NCBI GenBank assembly: GCA_014706295.1
Contig: JACSVZ010000001.1
Span: 82,148,237 to 82,212,236, forward strand
Length of the DNA stretch: 64,000 nucleotides
Direction: 5' to 3'
Source: Lycocorax pyrrhopterus obiensis
Taxonomy: Eukaryota > Chordata > Aves > Passeriformes > Paradisaeidae
Positions 50,701 to 63,900 of the stretch are shown here, in pieces (within the stretch, counting starts at the first letter, position 1; every line of letters begins with the position of its first letter). Below the pieces are notes generated by a model. That model did not search any database, was not told the origin of the DNA, and saw only the letters and a list, made by a program, of their open reading frames with translations. The position numbers were made by a program, and so were the translations under genes.

Positions 50701-53342
50701 AAAGTCCCACAGAATGAAAGAAAGAAACATTGGTGATGGATTAAACAGTCAGAAGACTGTTGCATAGTATGAGAAAGCACTGAAAGAGTGAGATGAAGGC
50801 ATTGATTCAGCTACTTGGAGACATGTAGCAGGGAAAAAAGAGGACGCTGAGTAGATCAGGTATACTGCTGGGGTTAGGAAACCAGCCTGCAAAGGTAGGG
50901 AAGGAAGCTCCTGTGATTTGGAGTTGCATGAGAAGGGCAGTGAAGACACACCTAGAGAAGCAGTTTTGACTTCTAATTGTGGTTTGAGCACAAATGCACA
51001 GAAAGAAATCACTGCCACTTCCTGAGCAATTGGGCTGTTTGGAGGTTTTCTGAAATAGGAGTTGAGGAGATATCTCAAATCATTTAGAGGGGTAGTATCC
51101 ATGGAAGAGGAGAACACAGTGTTTTTAAAATGTCCTCTTCAAGTCATCATCTGACAGTCTCTTCAGTTAAACTGGGTGTTTGATATTCATATACAGTAAA
51201 ATGGCACCACGTGCTTTGCTTGTTTCAGAGCCCTGAAACACGGGGTGAATTGCTGCTGCTGAGAGATGGGCACCTGTGTAGTTACTCCTGAGGAAGAAGA
51301 AATGAGGAAAGAGAAGAAGGCATCTTTCATCTAAGATCAGTTGCTCTCTCTTTTCATGGCAACTTGCTCACGTAGCAAAATGAACAGCAAGGCTACCTAT
51401 CCTCAGAGATCTGTAACTCTCTCAGTCCCTTTTCTTTGCTTCCTACCTTCTGTGGGACAACCAGTTCTAAGGAGAATTGAACCAGCCCTGCTTAATCTAA
51501 AACATCCCTTCCTTAGCTGCCTTTTTTAGATGCAATGCTAACACATCTTTCCCTTCCCCCTCCTGCTTTGCAGGAAGCCCTGAGCACTCTTGCTAATTAA
51601 ATACTCTGCAGGAATCATGCAGAGAAGAAACAGACTGGAGCAACAGGCGAGCGGCCTGGCACAGCTTGAAGGCCACCAACTTGCTGGATGTGTGCATCAG
51701 CAATTTGAGCAGCCTGCTCCTCGTCTAAGTGAGGGTGACCAATGCAAGAGGGTTGCAGGAGTCAGGTGATGCCCCATGTGCTGTGTGGGATGTGGGGGAA
51801 ACTGCCTGAACTCAATTTGGAAACTTTCATAACCTAAGATTGAATACTATTCTCTTTTCTTCCCTTCCCTTCCTTTTCTTTTTTCCCAAATGCCACTTTC
51901 ACCACTGCTTTCTGAAGTGAACAGTAAGTGTCCAGACATTCTAGGAAAGACACGTGTGTATTCAGATCATTTGGGTCGTGATCACATGAAGGATTATAAA
52001 AAACCCATCAGCAGAAACTAGTTCACAAAATTCTGGTTTTCATCTGACTAAGGTTTTTTTAAAATACCCTAATGCTGTAACTCATCATTTCTTCATTAAA
52101 CAAGCCCAGATCTGGGGAAAAAAAATCTTAATTTCAGTCCATCTTACACATTTTAGCAGATAGACAAATGGGTTTGATGTCAAACCACACTCAAAGGGGT
52201 TTATGTGTCTGAAATCCTTAAATCATGACTGAATTGGAAACTTGTTTTCTACCTTACTCTAAAATGAAATAATGTCTTAAGTGATTGTGAAGAAGACTCA
52301 GACGGAAAGATCATATTTTTAAATTTATTTTACTTTCCTTTTAATCATGTGTCCTTCTCTCTCCCTTTATCAACCTTGGTTTGTTTTCTTTTTCTTAATT
52401 GGACTGTAAACTTCAAAAATCATTCTTGTCAGAACTGTTGTTAAAATCATTATGCCTCCGTACAATATTTTGAATAGTTACAGCATTGCTGGAATACTCA
52501 TACCTTTCAGTTTCAAAAGAGCACCATGGCTGTTGCTTCTCCAAAAAGGAGCCTACACACATCATTAGGAAATTTGTCATAAAATTACTGATAATTGTTT
52601 GGCAGTGCTTCAGAGTGTCGCATCACTCACACAACACACATCCTTAGCACATTCTTGCTTGGCACTGAAATGAAACCTCACAATTTTCAATATTTCCCTG
52701 CAGGGCTGTGCTACATTAGTCCTACATGCAGCAGATGCACTGTTAATATTTGATGCATGGTTGGGTGCAGGCAGGCTTTAACCATGGAATTTCTTCCCTC
52801 CAGGAATTTCATGACTCCAGTGGGGAAACAGTTCTGTCTAAAATCTCTCCTCCTCTGCCACAGAACGCACACAGCTACTGTGCAGCCACGTATGCCCCCA
52901 AACACCCTGAGCCCAGGGTTTGTCACCCTTACCCACTTCCTTGCTACTGCTGTTATCAACAGTTCAATACAGTAGAGATTATCTGTTTCTGCATGAGGAG
53001 TTATTCAAACCTTGAACAAAATTATTCAGATGGTACTTTTATTAGGAAGTGTTGAAACAGGACTTCTTTACATGTTCAAACAGCTGAAATATTTAACCCA
53101 AATCACTCTTTCCCATGAGCACGTGCAGTTTCAATGATTTATCGAAAAACCCCGAATGAACAAGGAAAGCACTGAAAATTTGCTGAGAAAGTTCCAGCTC
53201 TAGACCTGAGCACAGATTTTAATGACAGAATCAGTGAATTAGGTCCCATACTGCAGTTGCTTGGAGGCCTGACTGGCACTTCTAGAGCAGAATCAGGAAA
53301 GATGCAAGGGGAAGTTATTTTCTTCTTATAATTATCTTTCAG
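47738..53342. other. AT-rich unassigned DNA
   Basis: No recognised gene or transposon. The longest frames are 144 codons (48262-48696, plus), 122 (50749-51117, minus) and 118 (49270-49626, plus), all motif-free. A pure pyrimidine tract lies at 51850-51887. Confidence 0.5.
51850..51887. repeat. Pure polypyrimidine tract, CTTCC-like
   Basis: Thirty-eight bases of only C and T with repeated CCCTT words and rough mirror symmetry. Such tracts can form triplex DNA, but this one is short. Confidence 0.8.
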
Positions 53343-53424
53343 GCTGACTCATTATATATTTGGGTGTTTTGATATTTGGATGAATATCAATAATTCATGC
53401 ATCTTCTTTTAAATATGTCTCAGG
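53343..53424 (+). other. Recursive-splice-like site at 53423/53424, with possible 81-nt exon upstream
   Basis: The sequence CTTCTTTTAAATATGTCTCAG is joined directly to GTGAGTG: an acceptor and a full donor share one AG/GT junction, the form of a recursive (zero-length exon) splice point. Upstream, a second good acceptor (TTCTTATAATTATCTTTCAG) ends at 53342, so the donor could also close an 81-nt exon. That exon has stops in every frame. Recursive sites are known from very long introns of vertebrate neuronal genes, which would fit a gene-poor window. Confidence 0.25.
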
Positions 53425-56400
53425 TGAGTGCTCTCATTTTGTTGTTCTGATACAAAAATTGCATCCTTGGGGATAAAATCGGGACCCCTTAAGGCAGCAG
53501 TTCTCATCTCCACATGACAGTTACTTGTGTTGTGCCCCCATGTATGCATTTCAAGCTTAAATTGATTGAAAAAATGGACAATGAGTCGGCTTGACAGGGA
53601 AGCACCCTCTTGCAGAGCAATCTGTGGCACACGACCATGCCATTATCATCCACCTGTTACATGTGGCAGCTTCTCCTTGGAGCACTCACGCTGAGGAAAA
53701 ATTATCAGCTGAGCCAGCTCTGGCAACTTCCACTGGCTGCTTGAGATCAACCAAAACCATGGTTGAAAGAGGTTAATGAGGATTTTTGTGAAGCCTGTCT
53801 TTAACTGAGCTATCTGAGCACAACTTTCTGACTGCTCAGACAGACACAGAGGAGGATGTCTGTCTGAGGGTTAATGCACATATGTGTTTGGGGATAAGCT
53901 TTGAAATCTCTTTCAATTTCTCTTTTCTCACTGGATTTAGCCTCTGAAGGGCATCTTCTCAGCGTGGCACAACCTTGGCAGAGCCCTTTCCTGTAGAAGC
54001 TGTGTAATTCAGCCAAATCTTTTTCATCAGTACCCTCATACCATGGCTGGAAACAGCATGAGCCAGCAAAAGCAGGTGTCTGTCAACATGCATCCAGGGT
54101 TTCGCCAGGATAACTAAAAGGGTTTTAGGCTGCAGGGCTTCTTCTACGCCTCTCACTGATGTGGCTTCGTGGTTTTGCTGTTAGACCTCTCTGTGGTGAC
54201 CACGCAGGTGCTGACGGATTGGGCAATGGGTCTTGGCAGGGAAAGACTACAGGATCTTCCTACCGCCCCCAAGGCTGCCCACAGTATCCCTCTTCCAGTT
54301 TGTGCCTCAGCTGTTCCTGCAGCAGCTGCTGAGCTGCTATATGGTTTGCAGCACAGCACGCACAGAAAACTCTCAGTCAGTTCTGTGAATTATGATGATT
54401 TAAGTTATGGCATGAAATGGCTGAACTTCCTCTATTGTAAGGATGGAGGGGGAGTCAGGCTCCTTCAAGAGAGGGACAAGACCACCAGTTTTCAGAGTAA
54501 GCATCTGGGATGTAGATGCTTAATTCATATGGGCACATTTGAACTTTTTAACCTGCATACCCACATCTCCTCCCAGTAGAGAGAATGGATTTCAATACAG
54601 CTAAAAAACAGCCTGTGTAAGAGAAGCATCTGATTGATTTTTGTGCATTTGCCTGCTTAAATAAAAAGGATTTCTGATAAATGTTTGAAATCAATGCCCC
54701 AGCAAGAACCCAGCCGCCTTTGTACCAATGCAGCTGTGAAGCCCTGAGACAGCATGGAAGCAGGCTGACCTCTCCCTCCTTTTGAGCTGGCCCTTGGATG
54801 TGCAACAGCTGCCCTGACACTATTCAGCTCTGCACCGACATTTTTTTCCCAAGATGTGTCAGTTCCACGAACAGAAAATTCAGCAAAACAAGGGCAAGTG
54901 TAACCCGTACTTAGCATTATCAATGCAGGGGGGAAAAAAGCACGGTAAAAATCCATATTCCAACACAGAGCAACACAAGTAGACGGCTGATCTGTAGCTG
55001 CCATGTGGTTATCATACTGATTAGACAAATAGCATGTCCACAGCACTAATACACCCTTAGCTGAAAACATCAGGAGGGAACCAAAGCTTCAGCCTAGAAT
55101 AAAGTCTTACGTATTATGATAGACAGAACAAGGACAAGCTGCTACAGACTTGTCTACATCTTAATCAAGCTCTGAATTAAACAGAAGGCTTCATCTTATT
55201 ACTGTAGTCATCTATTTGTAATTTCAGCAGAGAAGGGAAAGCCACAGAGAGATTTTCAATAACCTCTCTCTTGTTCCTCAAGAGCAAAAGTATTTCCAGC
55301 AACACCGAGGCTTTTATACAGGTTTTGTTTGCTGTGCACATTTTCCAAACAAATGGGCTTGGAAGCTAGTGGAATCTGGGTCAGCTGAGATGCTGTGATC
55401 CTTGAAGTGGCTTGTTTGTGCAAATAACTTGTAAAAGCTGCATTCTCAAAAGTCAGCCACATTTTCTCACTTATATGCTCTTATTTTTATTTCCTTTTTT
55501 TTAAAAAAAAAACCCCAACATTTATTTCTGCCTTCCTCTGGAGGTTTCTTAAGAGGGAGGCTAAAGTATTTTACTCTTCAAAAAAAATACATTGGAAAAT
55601 TCAATAGTGCTTCATGTCTCTTGCCAAGCACAGTAATTACACAAGCTACAGCAAATATTTAAAGAAAAATAAATACTTTTTTTCCCATTGCAGTCTTCAT
55701 TGATGATAATAAAAGAATGAGACAATATTAAAGAGCTTGAAATGAGAAATATGTATGGAGAAATTGAAAAATGAATTAGCACACAATTGTCTTCCCACAG
55801 GATATCTTCTTTATTTAAGGGAAATCTTCCATTTTGGAAGAAAGGTTTTTAGGAATAATTATAGATTAAAGCTGTTTTATTATTTTTATCTTGTCATCTA
55901 AAAAAACCCACCCTAAAATAGGCTGGTGGAATTGATGGAATGGCTTGGTTGTCTTTGTTAGGATTAATTCCCAAGTAACAGAAACACGTTTAATGTGTCG
56001 CTCTTTTAATTACTTCTCTAAAAATGTTTCCCAGACAACAGCAGAATTTTATCCAGCATTTTGGAAAGTGAGAACACAAATTGATCATGCTGAGGCTAGT
56101 TTTGTATATTTTTTTATTCTTTGGTAAGATATTGTCTATTTCCCCTCAAAGAATGCCCCTTTGCTGGATAGCCATGTAATGGAAGTTATATGTATTATTC
56201 CCTTAAGGCATTAGGGCAGAAAAAAAGCTTAAACCCAGAGCACTCCCTGACCCATCCCTGCATTTCCAGACTGCTGCCTGTCTCTGAGTGGCCAGTGACT
56301 GAATTATCCACCGTCCCCTTAGAGGCTGATCTTAAATCCTGTCCTCACCTGCACAGGAAAAGGCTGAGACCTGCTGCAAGGGTCAGTGGGACAGGAGGAG

Positions 56401-57567
56401 GCAGGAAAGGCTGGCTGTCATTCCCTGTCCTACAGCTGTCCCCACAGGTGACAGTCATTGTACGGTCATTTCTGCTGGAGTCCCTTCAATCATCCTAAGG
56501 CCTTGAAGATACATATGTTTTCATTCAAGTAAAGTCCTCAAGTGAGAGCAACAGATATATAGATGCTGCCATTTTCCTCTCCACCTCACTGGCAGTGAGT
56601 TTTCAAGGTTAGTGAGGAGGAATTCTGCTTATTTTAGCTGGCAGATTAGCTGGAGGGGAAAAGCAGGAGTGTGCTAGCCCTTTTTACAATGTATAAGGAC
56701 TATGCGAGTCCTCTGAACATCCACCTTCTCTTTTAACATCTTCATCACTGCTTCATCGGCCTCAGTTAATGTGCTCCTTAATTGGCATAGATGTTAAAAC
56801 ATTTTTTCTAACTCTTATTTTTAATTTCTTTCTTTTCCTCATTTTAGATCATTACTCCTGGTTTAACCACCTTAGTTATTTTCCCCCACTCTTTCATATT
56901 ATTTCCTCTGAATATATTTTCTTTTTGGAAGTTATCATAACCCTTCACTGTGATTTTCTCTGAGCAGCATTAAAATTCCAATAGACAAGGATAATCAGAG
57001 ACTGCCTGTCTCAGTGCAATTTACCTCTAGCTAAAAATGGCCTTATTTAATCTCTGGTAATATGCACTTTATTCTGTTTTGGTATGGAACTTCTTAAATG
57101 GAAAATATGAGTTCCACAAACAAAGGTTTTGTGCTTTTTTAAACTTTTTGGTGTGCCAATTTAAAGATATTCAACAACTCTAATGCGTGGCAGTGCAGTG
57201 CTAAATCTGAAAGAAGAAAAGTGTGACAATTAATAAAAACAGATACATAATGGAGTTCTGCTCCTCGAGGAGCTACCACACGTCAGCTGAGCATCGGTAC
57301 AGGCAGGAGGCCGCCCAACTCTATCAAGAGGTGGGATCACTTATGCAAACCTCAGTGAGGAGAGATCTGCATTTCAGGAGTCTCAGGTACCAGATTATTT
57401 CTCTTCAGGACACTGTAAGTCTCTACTAGACATCAGGCTCTGCCTCAGAAGGCAGAGGTGTCTCTGTTTGCCATAGATTCCCCTCCTGCAGGTAACACAG
57501 CCAGCTGAGGATGAATGTAGCTGTCAAAGCTATCAGGGACTTTTCTCCCTTCCACTATGTTTCTCCC
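53425..57567. other. Unassigned DNA, partly GC-richer
   Basis: 53,590-54,560 and 56,240-56,460 are GC-richer and hold the usual crop of overlapping frames (up to 137 codons on minus at 54657-55070 and 136 on plus at 54169-54579), none recognised. 55,500-55,900 is AT-rich with TAATTA-like words. Confidence 0.45.
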
Positions 57568-57593
57568 TGACATTACCAAACTAGGTAATGTCA
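57568..57593. repeat. 10-bp perfect hairpin, 6-base loop
   Basis: TGACATTACC and GGTAATGTCA are exact complements separated by AAACTA. It lies 50 bp before the start of the CR1 tail at 57643. Confidence 0.75.
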
Positions 57594-57642
57594 ATTGTTG
57601 CCTTTTTGTTGTATATGTCCCAATATTCAGAAGCTTCATGCA

Positions 57643-57909
57643 TAGTGATAGGACAAGGGGGAACAGTTTTAAACTAAAAAATTTAGATTACATGTAAGGA
57701 AGAAATTCTTTACTGTGAGTGTGGTGAGGCATTGGCACAGGTTGTCCAGAGAAGCTGTGAATGCTCCATCCTTGGAAGTGTTCAAAGCCAGGTTAGATGG
57801 GGCTCTGAGCAACCTGGTCTAGTGCAAAGTGTCCCTGCCCATGGCAGGGGGATTGGAACTAGATGATCTTTAAGGTCCCTTACAACCCAAACCATTCTAT
57901 GATTCTATG
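57643..57909 (+). mobile_element. CR1 LINE 3' tail, well preserved
   Basis: Begins 'agtgataggacaaggggga' and passes 'gtgaggcattggcacaggtt', 'ccttggaagtgttcaaagcc', 'gagcaacctggtctagtg', 'cccatggcagggggattgga' and 'actagatgatctttaaggtc' to 'ccattctatg' plus a second perfect unit 'attctatg'. The clean tip and few changes suggest the youngest of the seven CR1 copies here. It is noncoding; a small deletion seems present near 57680. Confidence 0.95.
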
Positions 57910-60900
57910 CTCACATGGATAAATGAATTAACCTAAAGCTATCATTTATGTCAGTGAAATTTCTATATGTAGCTAAGGATTTTTGTTTGCCATTCCTTCA
58001 AGGCAATTTCTGGGGCTAGAGGCATAACACACCACAACACAAATAACCTTGACTGGAGTTTATCTTTCTCTGGAAATAAAACAAATTTTTTGTCTTCCTG
58101 CAAAATGCAGAACTCTAAAATGGTGTCTTTCACTCCCTGTCTGGATATTGCTTGTCTAGAACAATTATCGTTTAAAATTTGGACACAGAAAAACTCACCA
58201 GATTGTAATTATCAGTTACTCAGCTCATCAATTGCTGCTTTTCCATTTTTTTCCCTTTTCCAAGTCTTCAGAAACTGATAAAGGTGTTTCATTATTGTTT
58301 CTTTTCCACCAAAATTTTGAGGCGGTCATAGCAGATGAAAACATCCTTTAACTAATGTTTCTTTTGCAACAGCACAATGCAAAAGATGGGAAGCTGTCTT
58401 TTTTTCTGAGGGCAGAGCTGAGATTTGTAGGATGGAATTTCTTGTCCACTGTCTCTGTGGTCCCAATACCCCATCTAACATCATATGCAAGTACTATCTT
58501 CCATTCAAGGTGTTCAAGGGCTGTGTTTCAGGCTCTGTTTTCTTCCTCAGTATGGGATTCAGCACATCAGGAAAAACATCAGTGGGAGCAGGATGCTGCC
58601 ACTAAAAACCTCTGCTCTATTTGCTTTGCCAGCTCAAAAAAGAGCTTCAAAAAATCCTTCCCTACGAGGCATGAGTGCCACAGAGTAGTGAGTGCACACA
58701 TTGGCTGTTTGCATGGTCCTTGGCCACATCCAGGCTGGGTCAAGGCACCATCCCACAGGGCCAAACCCAAGGAGTGCAGGCACTCTGATGGGTATCAGTG
58801 GGAATGAGAGGGGAATCAGGACAGACGCGCTGGGTGGCTCCCAGGTGCCATTGGATTAATCTCTGTACTATCGATCCCTGATCGCCAGGCTGCATCATCC
58901 ATCTTCCTCTTCTCACCCTTGAGGGAAAATCATTCACAGGAGACTTATTAAGGCCGAAGAAAATGTATGTTGACTCAAGGAGAGGCAACACAGAATAATT
59001 GCTCAGGACTTGCCATTTTAAATGTTTCTTACTCTGTTTTTAATGCTCCTTCATTTGGGGGAGAAGTTGTTATAAAGTGGTTGCATGTGGCAGTAATTGG
59101 AACTGCGTATAGTGTTCATTAAGGCCTAAACAAGGATGAAGAGGATGATTACCAGGACATATATAATTGATGGTGGTGCTTTAAGTATTATAAAGCAATT
59201 CTAATTAGAAAACATCCCAGGTCTTCTATCAATCATCCTTCTCTCGTTCACCTTTTCTGTTTCTATCCCCACACACATTACTCACACAGCCTGAGGCAGG
59301 TCCCTTGCTGCCTCCACTGCGCAGTCCCGGTGGTGGTTATCGGGAATACGCCTCGTGAGGAAGGAAACTGCAGCACTAAATGCAGCACAGACTGGAAAAA
59401 TATCTTGGTTCTGCAAGGCTCAGGACACACACTCATCATTTGAATAACTAATGCATGTGGTTCTACTACATTTGCCCATTAATGAATGGGAAAAATGCAT
59501 TTCAAAAACAACGTTTTCCAATTATATCTCAGGTTACTGTTGGGAATGGGGTTTTAGCTAGCTTTTGAGGTATGACCTTAGTGTGTGTTGGTGTGCATAA
59601 GAATAAGCAGACTCGCAAGAAATTCAGAAAGTTCTCATTCTCTTTTGATACAAAATAAAAAAAAAAGAAAATTCAGTTTTTAGGAGAAAAAAGTAATAAA
59701 AAGGGAATTTTCATTATTTTTTTCCACAATGAAAGCAAAATACTTTATACTTTAAACATTTTATAGCTGATTTTTTAATCAAAATAGAAAATTCTGCAAT
59801 AAAAAATGGAAGGAGGACATTCCTTATTTTCATAGCAAATGTTTTATTATCACTTTATTAACAACTTTTAGATATTTATAAGAAACAACCCTAAAGCAAG
59901 CAGGCATAATAAAAAAAAAATATTAAGAGTTTTGATGACGTTTTTCTGTCTAGCTGTGCTTCCGTCATCCTCTGCTAGCAAGCAACTAGAGCTGCCTGAG
60001 AAACAATACAAGCTTTGAGAAAAGGCTTGAGAGCAGCCCGGCATTTCAGCGTGGCTGTTAAGCAGTCACTGAGCATCAGGGGATCTCAGCAGATCCAGAG
60101 CCTGCTGAAGGATATGAAAAACTTCCCCAATAATTACATCTGGCTTTGATCAAAAGGAAATGCTAAACAAGGGGTAAAATTGAATAAAGATGTTTAAAAA
60201 AAGATAAGAAAAAAAATGTAAAAACCAGATTTGTCAAAGTAGTCATTCTTCAAGAGTTTCCATAATCCATCATTAAACAATTCACACTTTGACACTGAAG
60301 TTTCATTATAAAAGAAGACCTAACAAATAAAAGTTTTTTATGATTGTCAAAAAAGAAAAGATTGGTGTTACTCTAATCAAAATAAAAATTTTTAGTTTGC
60401 AGTCAGCTTAGCCACAGACCGAACTTACTGGCGGAGGTCTGATTCCTCATTTCTTTACTCAGCCCTGTCTTTCCAGATGCACCTCTTTCCTAAGAAACTT
60501 ACATGATACACTGTGGATGCGTTACCACCCACTGCAAAAGGTGAAGGAAACCCACGTTTTTCTTAATACATCCCTTGGGGTGGATTAGAGTGAAACAACA
60601 CTGAATGATCATCTTTGTACATGTTATACATGTAGGGTTTATTGTAGAGCAGTTTGGTTGCACAGGCAAGCAGATATGTAACTATTTTGGTTGTTGTTAT
60701 CCATAGTAATATGACAATATGAAAGCATAAAAATATCACTTAAGAAAAGAAAGGGAAGGAAAGAATAAGAGCAGAAAGATCTCACCACCCTTAGGCCTTG
60801 CAATGACACTTGGTTGTCGCAACAAAGAGTCAGTACCTGCCTCCCAGGATTTTCCTCTTCCCTTATCTTGTTCAACACCCAGCTGAGGTGGGGTGTGCTC

Positions 60901-63900
60901 ACCCTCTGCACCTAGGCAGTTATTTGCAGCCTGCCCCTTGAATGTTTGAGCTGTCAGCATCCCAGTCTCTCTTCCAGTAAGGCTTGTGGATGCATTCTTC
61001 TCCCTAGACCTGGGACAGTCAGGCAAAAATATCCCCTTTATCTTATCTCAGGTTCCTGTCACAGTCCCGATTCCAGTTTGTAGGCATATCTGGGGAGGGG
61101 TGGGCTTTGCTGGTCACAGATGAACAGTTGCTTCTTTGCAGTTTGCTGCAGGGGGCCAAAGTCCTCCAATGATTTTAGAAATGTCTAAGCCATTAACCAT
61201 TTCAGTCTCTCACAGGATGCCACTGGATTTCAGATGTACCATGGGACAACAGCTGAGTCTGCACATCAGAATGGGATGGTGAGGTATCCATACTGCATCA
61301 CCTATGAAGCACCACTGTGCTAGAGGAGCTAGAATTTTATTTTTTAACTAATTAAGATGAAAACATCACAGTTTCATTCAAATAATGCAAACACACTGCT
61401 TTGACTTTTCAAAAATCAAAAACTCATGAAAAACAGGTAGTCTTTTGTTCAGATAAGAAGTTTTTAAAACAGACAGTATTGAAAAAAAGTTCTGCGTATT
61501 TTCTTGTTGAAAAGAAGATAAAAATTAATGTGGGTTCAATATTGTATTTGTTATTATTATTTGTTTATTTATGATAATGGTTGTAGTAACATGGGACTGG
61601 AATGAAGTTCCATGTAGTGTGGTGGCTTGCTCTTTTAGTCACTATGTGAGACGATCCATGTACTTCAAATCCTCAGCCATCCCAGTTATTTTCTCTTACT
61701 CCTCTTAGAAGTGCTTTTCTACACTAAATCCCATTATGTTCCCTCTGAGGGGAGGAGACCCCTCGGGATTGTCTACATAAGTCATGAAAACTCTAAGCTA
61801 GTGGTACATGGGGCTAAGGTAGATAAAATTTATGCCCAGTGACCTCTAGCTCTAAACTGAAGGAGCAGGATTTCTTCTCTTCACAGCTCAAGCCACTGCC
61901 AGTACAGTGGTGGAAACTGAGGATGAAACCTGGACTTTGCTGTCTGAGGCTGACACCTCAACCCTTTTGGCATTGCATCTCTTTCACTGAAGGATGACTA
62001 CTATTCTATTTCCCTTAAAGAATGAGAAATTGAACCCTTTTTAGTGTTTTGGGAACCTTTACTGAGTATATATGGATTTCATTACTCTGATTGTGCTATA
62101 GTGAGATAGCTGATGTTACCCGCCTTCCCCTAACACTCAATGGCATTCTAGTATTATTATGGGAAGCCATAATCCTGGCAGTGTGGAAATGTTTGATGAG
62201 ACATCAGGGTCCAGTAATGCATTTTTCAGCTATCACTCTTGCTCTCTTTCTGTCTTTGTTTCTCCTGTTTTATTTTCAGCATCTAAAGAAAGGGGAATGA
62301 GGCTTTAAGAATACTGTGTATGACACACTTTGCTTAGAAGAGCTTACAGAGAGATATAAAGTCTCTAAACTGAGAGATGCTGCTATCCTGCCCCAGGCTG
62401 CCCTGCAGAAATGAGGGAATGGGATAGCACGAGGACTGCTTTCATCCCAAACTGCAGCTGTGCAGCAGTGCTGTCTCAAAATGAGCTCACCAGCCGCCAA
62501 GACACGATCTGTTTTCAGGCAAGCTTGAAAACAATTGAATAATCAAAACTAATCACTATGGTTACTGTTTGGTTACCAGAGTGCTCTGCACACACCTGCC
62601 TCTGTCCCCTTCTATGGGACAGGGTACCATGCTCCACTGATGCCTTTTCCTGGTTTTAAAATCAAGAGTCAAACATGGTTAGAAGGGAAAAAGGGATTTT
62701 AACTTGGTATTTATTTTAAGGACCCTTAGGTGCACCACGTCCAGGTCGAATGCACCTCCATGCACACTGCAATGCACACCCCCAAAAGATCTAGTATAAC
62801 ATTATAGGTCTTACTAATTAGCATCTCTATAATAAATTCCCCAATGAGAGGCTTGAGTGAGCCCCCCTCCCCAAGGAACCTTCCCCTGGATGGTTCTATC
62901 TCAGTTTACAAAATGTGTTCTGGAGAGGACCTTGGGGTCTGGGGCACACTGATACCTAACCACAAAGCTTCTAAAATGTTGAGTCTCCTAGCTTGACAAC
63001 GAGTCCAAGAATGTAGGCAAAAAGCACTAAGAATACAGAAGTTATAAAAAGTTATAAAAGGGGTATAAAAGAAAAGGCAAAATCATCATGGCATCACCAT
63101 CACCGTGGGGTAATAGTGACTGTGATGTAACTTCCCCATATCTGAAGGTAGAAAACAACCCATGATAAAAGCTGTAGGTAAACTGAAGGCCTGATTAGAG
63201 ACTTCCTAAGCTGCAATACATGATGAGACCATTGGGTGTTTAATAGCTACTGATGGATCTGCTCTTTGAATTAGATTAATTGCCTCATGCTGTGTAGTGG
63301 TATCTTGTGGGTATCTTCAGTCTGCTGCAGTGAAGTTGGTTATTTCCTGGCCTCATCTTTACATGCTACCTTCTCAATGAGAGGACAGGAAACTCTTTGT
63401 CTTCACTTTCTAGGTTGGAAGAAATCCCAGAACTGGCAACAATGAATAACAGGGAGTGAGAGACTTAGGAAACTGCGGCTGTATCCATACCAGGTCTAGT
63501 GCTCCTCACATAAAATTGCATTTTAAACACTCCTTACTTCTGAATGCTTTGAGGAAAGCTGAACTTAAGCTCAGTAGCATAAGATTGCAGATAAGTTTTG
63601 AGTTTCAAGATAATTGTCTATGAAATACTGTTTTACAGGACAGTGCTGCATTACTAATGGGCAATAAGATATTCTAGGATGGTTATGAGACCAAATCCAT
63701 TCATATTCCCTAAATGTCATGTTTCCCTCTGACTGAAAGGGATTTTCTCAAATCAAAATAGCTTCCAGTCTAAACAAAATCTGGGGTGGGGGAGCTGGGG
63801 GAAGCCACATGTGAACAAGAATTGAACACAAAAGGAATAATTAAACACACACAGCCTCAGTCACCAAGGTGAGTAGCTCTGGTGCCAGCACAAGTGTTCT

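Noticed and set aside
58355..58807. 150-codon plus-strand open frame
   Set aside because: Other phases and the minus strand are also open over the same bases, which indicates composition rather than coding.
63780..63806. G-rich run as a possible G-quadruplex
   Set aside because: Only three long G runs are present; a canonical quadruplex needs four.
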